Below, piece by piece: positions 47,685-60,641 of a stretch of 64,000 nt of DNA. The first letter of the stretch is position 1; every line of letters starts with the position of its first letter. The position numbers were made by a program, and so were the translations under genes. Under the pieces are notes generated by a model that saw only the letters and a list, made by a program, of their open reading frames with translations, had not been told where the DNA came from and did not search any database. The DNA is from Austropuccinia psidii (Eukaryota > Basidiomycota > Pucciniomycetes > Pucciniales > Sphaerophragmiaceae): the NCBI GenBank assembly GCA_023105745.1, contig JALGQZ010000013.1:23508605-23572604 (forward strand), in the 5' to 3' direction.

Positions 47685-50600
47685 AAGCCCCTTGGAAAAA
47701 TTGACTTAACATTAATTTTTCCTCACCCTTCCCAATTTATAAGAGTAAAAGTAGAGTTAATAGTAATGGACAACTTTACTGGTAACCACTTTATATTTTT
47801 TAATGAATACTTGTCAATTTAAGGCATAGATATCTCAAATCAAAAAGACAGATATTCTACCATAAGAGCCAATAAGAGGCAAAAATTTGGTTTTTTAAAT
47901 AACAAAAAACAAATTAAAGTCATAAAAAATGAAGATAAAAGCCCAGAAAAATATTTTTTCATAAGGGACCAGCTTAAAGAGGCATAATTCAATCAATAAT
48001 TAACAGAAAAAATAAAAGAAAAATTGATTTACCTCTTATTCAAATATAAAAACGCCTTGGCAACTGACAAAGAACAACTAGGTGCCATTATTGAACATGA
48101 AGTAGACATTATCCTTAATGTGGAAAAGCCTTATCCACCCCTGTTAATAATACCAGCTTACCCAGTTGGCCCAAGAGCTAGAGAAACCTTAGAGGTACAC
48201 ATAAAATAATTCATGGACCTTGGGGCATCAAGGCAAGCAGGACATAATGAATAGTTAGAGGTCACCACACCTGTAATTATTACTTGGCATAATGGAAAAT
48301 CACAGATTTTAGGGGACTTTAGAGATCTAAATACCTACACTATCCCTGACAGATATCCAATACCCAGAATCCATGAGACATTGTCACAATTGTCACAGGC
48401 TAAATTCATTACAGCCATAGATTCTCTCAAGGGATTCAATCAGAGTGTCTTAACAGATAATGATAAGAAACTACTGATGATAATATTCCAATGTGGGATG
48501 ATATATGAATATTTAAGGATGCCATTTGGTATAAAAAATGCACCTTCCCATCATTAAAGGATGATTGAAACCATATTTCCTGAAGAGTTATCAGAAGGAT
48601 GGTTAATTATCTATATTGATGATATCATAGTTTTCTCAGAAACTTGGTAAGGTCACTTAACAAGAATAGAAAGGGTACTACAGAAGAGAGTGCAAGTAAT
48701 ATGAAAATTTCCTTGAAAAAGTGTCATTTTGCATATAGTGAAATAGAGTCACTTGGACATTTTGTATCTGGACTAGGTTTAGGCATAGATGAAAACAAAA
48801 TAGCAGCAGCACTACTGAAGCCAATGCCCCAAATCAAAGAAGAATTACAATCATTTCTAGGATATGCTGTTTACTACAGACAGCATAAAAAGGACTTGGC
48901 AAGGATTGCCAAATCCTTGTATAAACCCTGTGACCAACAGACAGTTTATTAAATGAATGAAGATAGAGTCAAAGCATATGAGGAATTGAAAAATGCCCTT
49001 ACAAATGCCTCATTTCTTCTAATTCCAGATTGGAAACTACCTTTCAAACTGTGAATTGATGCTTGTGGAGAAGAATTAGGTGCTGTACTACACCAGACAC
49101 AAATCATCAATGATATACCTGTTGAAGGACCAATTTGCTTCATTTCAAGACAAATTAAGCCAGAAAAAGCAATGTATGGAGCAAGAAAAATAGAATTTCT
49201 TTGATTAGTGTGGGCTTTAGAAAAACTACATTATTATTTGGATGGCACAGTGTTTGATGTGATTACAGACTGTAATGCTGTAAAGTATTTGTTAAACATG
49301 AAGAAACCAAATAGACATATTCTAAGATGTCCAATTGCTATCCAAGAATATAGAGTAAATATGACTATAGCTCATAGATATGTAAATATTCACAAAAATG
49401 CAGATGGTATTAGTAGATGGGATTTATCAAATACACCTTAAAACCCAGCATGGGTACCACAGGAATAGCACCATATAGAAGGCATATGTGTCACAGATAT
49501 TGGCACAGAATTCTTTAATCAAGTTAAATAAAGCTATAACATGGGTAAGAACTGTCATATCCTATGCCAACTTCTGATGAACAACTGCAATGACCCATCA
49601 CCCTCATACAAACTAGATGAAATACGGAAAAAAGTATATGATGAAGGAATATTCCACCTCCCTGATGGAATAATTTATCATAGGAAGAACCACACATGTG
49701 TTAAGCCCTTATCAGATAGAACCTTGATCAATAATATACTACATGAATGTCATGATAGTGTTGCATCTGGACATCTCTCAGAAGATAGGAAACTGGAAAG
49801 GGGTAAAGCCTGTTCTTGGTTGTCAAATGGGAGAAATGATGTTGCAGAATACTGCCAAACCTGTTACAGATGTCAAAAACCAAACAGAGCCACAGGAAAG
49901 AAATTTGGAATGATGATCCAAATCCAAGAACCAAAATCCCCATGGGAAATAGTTCACATGAATGAGGTAACAGCCTTACCTCCATGATGAGACAAGAGCT
50001 ATAATGCATGCCTAGGACTTGATGACAGATAGAGAAAAACTCAAATGTTCTTAACATTTCATAAAGATGGCACAGCTATGGACACAGCCAAAATGATATG
50101 GAATAAAATTATTAGCCACACAGGCTTATTCCAAAATATCATCAGTGACAGAGACCCAAAATTCACTTCAGCATTCTGGACAAAACTCCATAACTCTTTT
50201 GGAACAAAGCTATAATTCTCAACAGCTTACCACCCTCAAACTGATGGTCTATCAGGATGAATGATACAGACCTTAGAAGACATGATCAGAAGATTCTGTG
50301 CTTATGGACTAGAATTCAAAGACTCTGATGGCTTTACCCATGATTGGTGTAACTAAATATCAGCTCTTGAGCTGAAATATGAAACATAAATCCATTCTTC
50401 AACTTTAACAACACTGGAAATGTTAGAAAAAGGTTGGAATCCAAGACTTTCTTATCATACCCTCAAAAAGCACTTAGTGGATATACATCCAACAGGAAGC
50501 AATTTTAAATTGATTCTTTAGAAAGCAAGACATAATGCAAACCGATGTATGCAGGATTATTTCAAATATTCAAAAGAAAGATTGGATAAAATTCATAAAC

Positions 50601-51052
50601 CACCTGAGTTTCAATCAGGAGACTTGGTATTGGTATCAACTCTGAGTTTTAATAATATCAAAGGCCCAAAGAAATTGAAAGATTACTTTGAAGGGCCATT
50701 TATGATAAAAGAACTACATGGACTTAATGCTGTACAATTAGAGCTAACAGGTGAACTTATGAGCAAACACCCAACTTTCCCTTTAATTCTGATAAAACAT
50801 TACAGCTCAAGTGACAAGGAATTATTTCTACTAAGAAATAAACCCCCACTTGAAATCTCCCCTCTAGAAGAAGGAGAAGAAAAGAAAATTGTAAAAGTCC
50901 TTAAAGAAAGAAGGACAAGAAGCAAAAAAGAAAGGGAATACCTTGTAAGGTATAGAAACCCAACTCAAGAGAATGAATGGATAATTTAGAAAGATATAGC
51001 TAATGCTGATAAACTACTAAGAAGGTTCAGAGATGAAAGAAGACCTAAAGAA
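47685..51052 (+). pseudogene. Degenerate pol of element F (late protease to chromodomain)
   Basis: It starts at the protease segment KPLGKIDLTLIF and covers RT (YIDD at 48612-48623 retained), RNase H, integrase ([22 protein letters not shown]) and the tail EYLVRYRNPTQENEW. It contains many stop codons and several frame changes, and is more decayed than B. It is closest to element B throughout. It ends near 51052 at the stop after RPKE. Confidence 0.88.
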
Positions 51053-51161
51053 TAGAAAAGGTAAGAATTATTGAGCTTCAAGACTAACAAAGTCTAATGA
51101 AGAGGTAGGAAAGTGGATGATACCCTGATTAACTATATCAGATTGTGGTACAATCTTTTTT

Positions 51162-51173
51162 GACGGTAGGGAA
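51162..51173 (+). other. Polypurine tract of element F
   Basis: GACGGTAGGGAA before the mutated LTR start TTTGAGCC. Confidence 0.65.
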
Positions 51174-54100
51174 TTTGAGCCTTTGAGATATAACGACATA
51201 TCCAAAAAAGGTCACAAAGAAATTTTTCAATAATTATTTCTTTTAAATAATTATCTTAAAATAAGTAAAAACACCATAAAAAGGGCATAAATGCTTGATT
51301 AACTTAGAATCATATGAATAAACATGTAAAATGAGTTAAACAATCAGATTCCTCATGATAGGAAGTGCATTTATCATTTTTATGGCATATCTGTAAGGTC
51401 AATACCTAATAAGTAATAAGTAAAAATGCAACAAAAAGACATTAATTCTTATTTATCTCAGAATCCAACGAAAAAAATGTGAAATGAATTGTGAAATTGG
51501 GTTCCCCACAAGCACCGATAAGTAAAACAGCTTTACGTCATATCTCTAAAGTTAATAGATAAGGAATTAAGCTAACTAAATGCACTTTTATTATCAGTGC
51601 ATAAACTCATGGTTTTTAGCTAATATCTCCTGAAATATAGATTATAAAGATTTAAAAAAAAGTTAGAACATAATTACTATAAGAATGCAGATATGAAATT
51701 TATTTGACAAGGTACAAACAAGGTTATAATTTGTGAGCCTTTGAAATATGACTACATATCCAAAAAGGTCCTAAGAAAAACTCTCTAATAATTATACTCT
51801 TGATAATTATATTCAAACCAATGAAAATGCCATAAATAGGTTTAAAATTTGAATTAAGTCAGAATATAATGAGTGAAAATGTGAAATAAATTTCACCATT
51901 AGATTCCTCATGGTAAATTACACATATATCATTTTAATGGCATATCTGTAAAGTCAATAATTACTGAATAATAAGTAATACTACCCTAAAAGAGACATTA
52001 AATCTTATTTAACTCGGAAACCAAAGAAACAACATGTGAGATAAATTGCACCATTTGATTCCCCATGAAAAGCTACACATAAAACAATCATATGTCAATT
52101 CTCTAAATTCAATACTTAAGGAATTAAGCTGAATATATGCACCAAAAATAAAGACACCATGTAATTACTGTAAGAACACATATATGAACTTTATTTGACA
52201 AGTTATAAACAAGGTTAAAGCTTGTAAGGGTTTATTGAACAAAATTACTAGAGCTGTTGACCACTTTGTTGTGGAAGTGGTCCAAACTTATGACAAAGTG
52301 GATATTCAGATTCCACTAGTTCATACATGAAGAATGATGTATCTTTTATCATAATATTCAAGGTAAAACCCCCTGAAATCAAGGTGTGAAGTTTGAAATA
52401 TTTAATTTTGACCAAAAAGATGAGATAAAAGGAAAATCATCAAAAGGAGAGCTTTGATGTTGTAATTAAATGCTCTTGGAAATTTAATAGGGAAATTCTA
52501 GTTTTCAGAATAGCTTTAGCATGTATAAATTAAAAGCTATTCATTTTCATCGTTTAAGCTTGAAATTCATCATTTATGATCACTCACTGTAATCTTATTT
52601 TAAGTTTAAGAGTTATATAAGTGATAAAACTGGTGTATAATATTATATTATGATTAATAATAATAAAATCCACAAAGTTTAGGCTTCTGCCAATCCTATT
52701 ATGTCATTAAACTTAGATTTATAGTGATAACTCTAAATAATGGTGTAATGATGTGATAGGATGGTTTGATCATGACTTCATCATCACTAAAGCTTGAAAT
52801 ACTGATTATTTCCAGTGGATACAATCAGTACACGTCTACTAGAAGCCTACTGGAATCTAGAAGGGAGGAGTTTACTATAAAAAGAGCACTCTCTACTCTA
52901 TTTTCCCCTCAGACATATCAAAACAATAAAACAATTGAATCAAAAGGTAAAATCTCTATTCTTTATATATAAATCTGTTATATTATCAAAGATCAGAGAT
53001 AATCTTTATTATAATCAACAATATTGACATTATTACTCCAATTTTCCATTTGTTTTGTTATAATTCTCTTAAAAATCTTATTTCCATGTAAAAATCAAGA
53101 ATATTTTTAATTTCTATTATTTTTATCTGTAAATATAATTTAAATAAGTTGTATTTACATTATTTGCTGTAAAACCTTTCAAAATTAAAATGTTAAGAAT
53201 TAAAAGTAGGTTACTTTCTCTTATCATAATAATTTCTCTCTGTTATTACTATCAATAATTCTTTAATTAATATGAATAGTATTTCTATTAATATATAACC
53301 TTAATATTAGTAATAGTATTGTTATCAATTATTTTTTATTAATAAAAAAAATTTTTTTACGCCTCTATTATTTATTAGTAATAATAATAAAGATCTTTTA
53401 AATGTATTAATCATTTAACTATTAATATCTTGATTTATTATATTATTCTTTTGAAATATAAGTTATATCATTATATGTATTTAATAATATAATTATTTTT
53501 ACACCACAATCATAAAAAATCTTTATTATTAGAATTTTTTTATCTTATTTATTTAATTCATAAGGAAATTCAGAGTACAATAAGTAAAATATTAGTAATT
53601 TTGACTTATTGTTTCATAGTCAAACATTATGTAACTTGTAAAGGTTTATTGAACAAAACTACTAGAGCTGTTGACCACTTTGTTGTGAAAGTGGTACAAA
53701 CTTCAAATAAGGTGTATATCCAGGCTCTACTAGCTAATACATGAAGAGTTCTTTATTTTTTATCATAATATTTAAGGTACAACCCCCTGAAATCATGGTT
53801 TGAAGTTTAAAATAGTAAGTTTTCACAGAAAAGATGAGTTATAAGAAAGATCATCAGAAATATATTTTTGATGATGTAATGAAATTATTTTGGATATTTC
53901 ATAAGGACATGCCAAGCTATCAGAATCCACCCTTTTAATGGCTATAGCATGTATAACTCACAAGTTATTAATGATTAAAGTTTAAGCTTAAAATTGATCA
54001 TTTATGATCACTCACTGTAATATTACTTTAAGTTTAACAGTCATATCAGTGATACAACTGGCAAATAGTATTATATTATTATTAATAATAATAAAATTCA

Positions 54101-55025
54101 CAAATTTGAGGCTTCTTCCAAGCCTATTATGTCATCAAACGTAAAGTTATAGTGATAACTCCAAATAATGATGTAATAATGAGATAAGATGGTTTAATTA
54201 TGATGTAATCATCACTAAACCTTAAAATAATTATCAATTCCAGTTAATACCATCAGTAAGAATCAACTAGAAGCCTGTTGGACTCAGGAAGAGTGGAATT
54301 TACTATAAATAGATCTCTTTTTACTCTATTTCCCCCTCAGATGCATCAAAAACAATAAAACACTAAACAAAAAGTTAAAATCTTTATTCTTTATATATAA
54401 ATCTTCTATATTATCAAATACCAAAGGAAACATCTATTATTATCATCAATCTTTACGTGATTAATGCAATTGTTCAATTGTTTTTGTTATATTTCTCTAT
54501 AAATCCTATTTTCCACGTAAAGTTAAGAATATTTGTAATTCCTCTTATTTTAGTTTGTAAATACAATTTAAATAAGTTTTATCTACATTTTTTGGCATAA
54601 AGTCTTTCAAAATTATTATATTAAGTGACAAAAGTAGGTTATTTTCTCTTTTTATGATTAGTTCTCTCTAGTATTACTTTTAATAATTTCATTATTAATA
54701 TAAATAGTTTTCATATGAATATATAGCTTTAATATTGGTAGTATTACTGCTATTAATGGTTTTTTATTGTTAAAAAACAGTTTTTTACACCTTTATTATT
54801 TGTTAGTAGCAATAATAAAGAGCTTTAAACATATTGATTATTATATATTAAAATATTTATCTTTATAATATAAGATATATTATTATATTTATTCAATAAT
54901 ATAGTTATTTTATGCCATTATTATAATAACTCTTTATTTCATTCATTAAATTAATAAGGACATATATAGTACAATAAGTGAAATATTTGTAATATTTACT
55001 TATTGTTTCATAGTCAAACTTTACA
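51174..55025 (+). repeat. 3' LTR of element F, split by solo LTR G
   Basis: The segments are 51174-51731 and 53637-55025. The first base pair of the LTR is changed (TTTGAGCC), and the end is CAAACTTTACA. TATAAATA is at 54304-54311. Continuity across G is shown by ACAAGGTTATAA before it and TGTAAAGGTTTATTG after it, which are adjacent in the 5' LTR (GGTTATAACTTGTAAGAGTT near 47498). Confidence 0.88.
51732..53631 (+). mobile_element. Solo LTR G (B-type, about 1.9 kb) inside the 3' LTR of F
   Basis: It begins TGTGAGCCTTTGAAATATG and ends CAAACATTATG, a decayed form of CAAACCTTACA. It is flanked by TAATT (51727-51731) and TAACT (53632-53636), a TSD with one mismatch. The TATA-like TATAAAAA is at 52876-52883. 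No internal region remains. Same strand as F. Confidence 0.85.
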
Positions 55026-55030
55026 CTAGA
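55026..55030. repeat. Right target-site duplication of element F (CTAGA)
   Basis: Identical to 46938-46942. Confidence 0.9.
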
Positions 55031-55560
55031 TGTGGAGAAAGAATATGGAAATTACTATTAGAAATCTCATATTCTTCTCTTTCCAAAAACAACCCCCTTT
55101 GGGTATCTCACATTAAACCTTTAGAAGACACATGGGAGATGAATATTTTGTTTATTCTTTTTTTTGCTTATATTCGGCCATAAGCTCTGTAGCCTTTATT
55201 ATAGCTTCATTTGGAAAGTATCCTTGGATAGCCCTGACTTGGAGCTCAAAATTGAACACCAACTTGATGGGGTTCTTCCTATTCCTCTGTAATTTAGATG
55301 AGAGTTGAAAAATAAGGTTTATGCTCAATTCTTCTTTTAAGCTGGAATGAACTTTTTTTCCTTGTCCTATGGTTATGGGAGTTGTATATTTTGGAAAAGC
55401 TTAATATACTCTTTCCTTTAAATGTCTTTATGAGATATTTTGACTCAGGTAACACTTTAGTGGGCATTTTTCTCTACTCTTGTTTTATGGTTTTTTGATG
55501 TAATGCTTGTGCTTTGGGCTTGAGTGAACAGCTTAAGATGTTATTTTAACCATCATTCTG
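55031..55560 (+). repeat. Repeat R1, copy 1, right part
   Basis: It continues R1 after element F and aligns with 59226-59680: GGGTATCTCACATTAAACC against AGGTATCTCAGACTGAAGC, AGATGAATATT against AGGTGAATATT, CCTATGGTTATGGGAGTTGTA against CTTATGGTTATGGGAGTTATA, and TAATGCTTGTGCTTTGG against TCATGCTTGTGGTCTGG. Confidence 0.6.
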
Positions 55561-55639
55561 TTTTTATTTAAAACAAGATGTTCTATGTAGCTTGAAAGGT
55601 AAGAGAATTTGAAGCCTAGTCTGTTAAATTGTTTCCTTG

Positions 55640-56110
55640 TTTTACACAAATTAATTTTGGTTTACATATGAGGTCTGAAAGTTGATGGTCATTTAATTAT
55701 TTACTTTAGCTGAGCTACTGGTTCCATATAAATTCAAAAATTGGAGTTACTTTATTGATATAAAATAAATTTAGAAGATTGACATTAAAGGGGAGCAGGA
55801 ATTCTCTCCAAAAGGGTTCCAGAATACCCCAAATCTTTCACTGCAGGAAGTGTCTAAGCTAAGGAAAATTTGGATGTTAATTTTAAATGTATTTATCAAA
55901 AGGTTCTCCTCATTGAATAATGTATGATTTTTGCTACCAAAAAAGCTGTTGTCAAATTTTATAAGAGGGTAAAGCTACCCTTTGTTAGAATAAAATCAGA
56001 ACAAAATCTTCAATTATCTTGTTTGCCTCTTGCATTCATTCCGAAATGTTTTAGATCTTCAATGAAAGATTTTTCATAGAAAATATTTTTTCAAGCTCTA
56101 AAATGTCTAA
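55640..56110 (+). repeat. Degenerate E-type LTR segment after R1 copy 1
   Basis: Ordered matches to mid and late E LTR: GGTTTACATATGAGGT, a GGGGAGCAGGAATTCTCTCC block for GGAACTCCAGCTCTAAGG, GAGGGTAAAGCTACCC against GAGGGTAAAACTACCC, and GCATTCATTCCGAAATG against ACACATTCTGACGTGG. Strongly diverged. Its right end is not determined, and 56110-56574 shows nothing further. Confidence 0.5.
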
Positions 56111-56579
56111 GACCTGCTTATAAACCACATATATAGATCTACTGTTCTTATATTCCTTTATCATTACTCTTATTTTAAAAGAAGGAGTGATACTTAAATA
56201 GTTCATGTTAGCAATTTATCATTATTTTAAGTATTAAAAATGATAATATGTAGTGATATAGAAATATATGAATAACTTATATATTTGAAGAATAACATTT
56301 TTCCCAAAAAAATATTATTTCAAAATGAATAGCTCATGATAAAGAAAAAATCCATTGATAAAATTAGCAATATTACTGTCTGATTCAGATATTATAATGA
56401 AGCTCTAGCAGATAGATATTGTATAAAAAATAATTATTACAATATTCATATAAATGACCTACCCATAGCACTGAAAATAATAATTTGTGAGAATCTGACT
56501 CCTGAATGAATTAGATACCGAAAAACAATAATTAAACTTTAGAACACTTAATAATAGCCTCCTTGAGCATTGAAAGTAC

Positions 56580-58554
56580 TGTGAGCCTTTTATATATGAC
56601 CATATATCCAAAAAGGTCACAAAACAACTTTACAATATTTATTCTAATAATAAGAATCAAATTATTATCTTAAGATAAATAAAAATGCCATAAAAAGGTA
56701 TGAGCTATTGAGTAACTCTGAATCTAATGAATAAAAATGTAAAATAAATTGCACCATTAGATTCACCATGGTAAAATAAGCATATATAATTTTTATGTCA
56801 TATCTGTAAAGACAATACCTACTGAGTAATAAGTAAAAACTGCCATAAAAAGCCATAAATCCTTGATTATATCAGACACCAATGATTCAAAATATGAAAA
56901 AAATTTCCCCATTGGATTCCCCATGAAAGGATACACATACCATCTTCATTTCATATCTGTGAAGTCAATACTCAAGGAAATAACCTTAATATATGCACTT
57001 TTATGATCAATGCATATATTCATGATTTTTAGCTCATATGTCTTAAGCTATTAATGATAAAGAGTGGAACCAAACATCAAGATCACCATGTGGTTAATTG
57101 GAAAATTAAGATTAAAGATTTATTTGACAAGCTATAAAAAAGGTTATAGCTTGTAAGAGATTATTGAACAAAATTGTTATAGTTGTTGACCACTTTGTGG
57201 TGAAAGTGGTCCAAACTCAAAGCAGAGTGGACATTCAGATGCTACTAGCTCATATGTGAATAATGATGTAATTTCAATGATTATATTCAAGTTATAACCC
57301 TTGAAATCATGTTTTGATCTTGAAAACACTACATTTTGACAGAAAAGATGAGTTACAAGAAAAATAATCAAAAATAGAGTTTTGATGATTTAATGAAATT
57401 CTCTTGAAATTTTCATAATGACATTCCAACCTATCAGAATTTACTCTTCAAATAGATTTAGAGCTTATAAATCAAATGTTATTAATGATCAAATTTTAAG
57501 CTTAAAATTGATAATTTATGATCACTCACTGTAATTTAAATTTAAGTTTAACAGTCATATAAGTAAAAAATGTGGTTAATACTAGTTTATTATGATTACA
57601 AATAATGAAACCCACAAATTTTAGTCTTCTTCTGAGCCTATGATCTCAGAAAACTGCAAGTTACATTGATAACTCTAAATGATGGCATAATAATTAGATA
57701 AGACGGTTTAATTATGATGTAATCCTCACTAAAACCTTAAAATACTGATCAATTCCAGTGGATACCATCATTAAGCGTCTACTAAGAGCCTTCTGGACTC
57801 TGGTAGGGAGTATTTTACTATATATAGAATTCTTTTTACCTCTATTTTCCCCTCAGACACAACAAAAACATTAAATTATTAAAACCAAAGGTAAAAGCTT
57901 TATTCTTTTTAAACAAAACTATAATTTATTTAAAGAATAAAGCTCATCTTAATTTTAATAATCAATCTTGACATGACTAAATCCATTTTTAATCATGTTT
58001 GTTAAATTTTTCTCTAAAATCTCTAATTCCACATAAAAATAGGAATATTTGTAATTTCTTTTATTTTTAATTGTAAATATAATATAAATAAGTTTTATAT
58101 ACGTTTTTATGTGTAAAATAATTTAAAATCATCATATTAAGAATCATAAGGAGGATATTTTCATCTTGTATAATATTCTTCTCTTTATTTTAAGTTTTAC
58201 TCATTCTTTTATTAATATAAATAGTTTTCATATTAATATATAGCCTTAATAATGGTAATATTGTTGTTATAAATTTTGTTTTATCATTAAAAAATATTTT
58301 TATGGGTTTATTACTTGTTTGTAACAATAATAAAGTGCCATAAATATATTGATTCTTGTTATGTTATTTTTCTACAATATAATATATATTATCTTATTTA
58401 TTTAATAATATAAATATTTGATGCCATAATTATAATAATTCTTGATTCTCATAGTTATTCTTTATCTTATTATTTGATTTTGATAAGGACATTCATATTA
58501 CAATAAGTAGAATATTGTTAATATTTACTTATTGCTTCATACTCAAACCTTACA
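56580..58554 (+). mobile_element. Solo LTR I (B-type, 1975 bp)
   Basis: It begins TGTGAGCCTTTTATATATG, ends CTCAAACCTTACA, and is similar to the B LTR throughout, including the twin ATTGGATTCC/ATTAGATTCAC units. The TATA position reads TATATATA near 57819. The flanks AGTAC and GTGTA do not match, so the TSD is lost, or the flanks were rearranged. No internal region. Confidence 0.85.
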
Positions 58555-58599
58555 GTGTAGCCTTTGCTAAAAGGTTTCAATAAATAGTAATTAAATATT

Positions 58600-59682
58600 A
58601 GCATGAGGATTCTCTTTTTGAAACAGAAAAGGCCCCTTTTATCTTAAAATTGGGGGGAAGGGCCTCCAGAACTTTGCACATTGGAAGAGTAAAGAATTTT
58701 CTCTTCCATGGGAAGGCTTGTGGTTGATACACAGACTGTACAGCCTTTATTGGGCTCAGATGTAGTTTTGAAACCTGATCTGGGCAGGATTTACTAATAC
58801 AGGGTAAAGATTTTCATTTGGGCAGCACACAGCCCTCTTCTGACATGTATGACCTGCAGAATTCTGTACAGATCCTGTTTGGGGACCTCAAAATGCCAAA
58901 ATGTGAGCTATTTGAGGATAAACAAGCTTTTTTGTAAAGTTGGCACATCATATTCAAGAATATAGGATACTATCCCACATTATTGAAATTTTGATTATAC
59001 TGTGGGATTTTGACTCTAAAGCTTCCATAACTCTGACAGTTTTGAAGATGATAAGTGCAAAGTTGGTTCATATTTTAGAACTGGCTTAGGTTTACACAAT
59101 GGTATATTCTTTAGTATGGATGAAATTTAACATGGAAAAGCTATACCACCTTCAATTTCCTTTCTTCAGATGTGGATTTTTCTCAAATGCTGTATAGAGT
59201 TTGTTTTCTTCAGAAATTTTGTTCTAGGTGAGCTATTAGGGAGTTTATGGTACCATCAGAAAGCCCTTATTGTTCTATTAACAAATACCCCCTTCAGGTA
59301 TCTCAGACTGAAGCTTTGGACGTTAGATGAGAGGTGAATATTTATTTAACCCTTATTTGGCTTATTTTTGCTCACAACTTCTGTAGTTCTGATGCTAGCC
59401 CAATTTGGGTATTACCATTTGATAACTCTGACTGAGATCTTCAATTAGAACACCCATTTGATTGTAATTTTTCTCCTCACTTGAATTTAGGTGAGAGGTT
59501 AAAATTAAGCTTTTTTGTGGATTCTTTCTTTGAGAAGGAATAGCTTTTTTATTCTTTGTCTTATGGTTATGGGAGTTATATGTTTCTGAATAGGTCAGTT
59601 CAGATTCTGGTGGTGCTTTGCTCTCCAATTGGTGTATGGTATTTTGGCTGTCATGCTTGTGGTCTGGTTTGAGTCATGGGCC
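58600..59682 (+). repeat. Repeat R1, copy 2
   Basis: This uninterrupted copy of R1 aligns with 46289-46937 plus 55031-55560. It is followed immediately by E-type LTR sequence at 59683. The sequence TGTAGCCTTTGC at 58556 may be a degenerate LTR-like start. It has no coding capacity that is kept between copies. Family unknown. Confidence 0.6.
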
Positions 59683-60641
59683 AACACATTGAGACACAGG
59701 GTTTTTGACTCAATTTATGATGAGGTTTTGATACCAACTAGTGCAGTTTTAACTATTTCCAAGAGCTTAAAACTACCCTTAGTACAAAGCAAAATTAATC
59801 AAAAAAGGTTTTAATTTTTTTTAAACTCTCTAATGCACATTATGACATGTTTTGAAGACTAAAAGACAACTATTACTATGGAAGTGCCTTGTTTAGGGAA
59901 CTAAAATAGCTTAAACCAGCCCGTTTTTCGTCCAAATCAGGTTTCAATGATTTCATAATGGGATTTTCTTTTTCAATGTGTTTCTCACAACTTGTTCAAG
60001 TAAATTTCATGTTTGTAGGAAGAGAGTTCCTGGTTATAAACTAATGTCTTCTTTGCCCTCTTTTCTCTGAATGCTAGAATATTATTGACTTATAATTGGT
60101 TTGAACACTTTTGAGACAATCAATAAAAGATTAAAGCCACCACATTTGAATCATTTTGAACCTTATAGCCAGGGTAAAAGAGAACTATAATCACTTTTTT
60201 TAACCATTGATAATTTTTTTAACTCTTGAACCACCCCAAAAGTGCATCAAAGCATCTTTCATCACTGTTAGCCTTGTCACCCTGTTTCCAAATCTACTTT
60301 GATCACCTTTGGGTGTTTTTTCTCTCTGATATTCATTTTTTAGACTCTGTTATCAAATTTATTTCTTTTAGTTTTCTTCTCAATTAATTCCAATTGAAAT
60401 TTCTCTTGTAGCCTTAAATATCTCTTTTAAAGCATTTTTGGATAAATTTCTATTGTTGGTGAAACAATTAATCTAGATAGTATTATTTTCTTATAATAAC
60501 AAATCTAAAAGCAATATTTTTGGCTTGTTTTTCCTCTTAATCTCTTAAAATTACGTTTTTAACATAATTTTTCCTTGAATAAATTTTGAGGACAGGAAAA
60601 ATACTTGATTTCTCAATCAAGTTTCATATCCACACCTTACA
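59683..60641 (+). repeat. E-type LTR 3' portion
   Basis: It matches E LTR from TTGAGTTACAGGGTCTGTGG (here TTGAGACACAGGG) to the end, GAGGACAGGAAAAATACTTGAT and CACACCTTACA. The TATA equivalent is TATAAACT near 60034. The first half of the E LTR is absent and R1 takes its place. Confidence 0.8.

Larger units (their letters stand above)
46943..55025 (+). mobile_element. Element F: old B-type retrotransposon lacking gag, with solo LTR G in its 3' LTR
   Basis: Its outer ends are TGTGAGCC and CTTTACA, with CTAGA on both sides, so both original termini survive. It has a truncated 5' LTR (46943 to about 47684) fused directly to protease-RT sequence, degenerate pol to about 51050, and a 3' LTR (51174-55025) interrupted by G. 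Compared with B, about 4.4 kb from mid-LTR to late protease is missing. Confidence 0.92.

Noticed and set aside
56575..58559. Target-site duplication for solo LTR I
   Set aside because: AGTAC on the left and GTGTA on the right do not match in any 5-base register tried.
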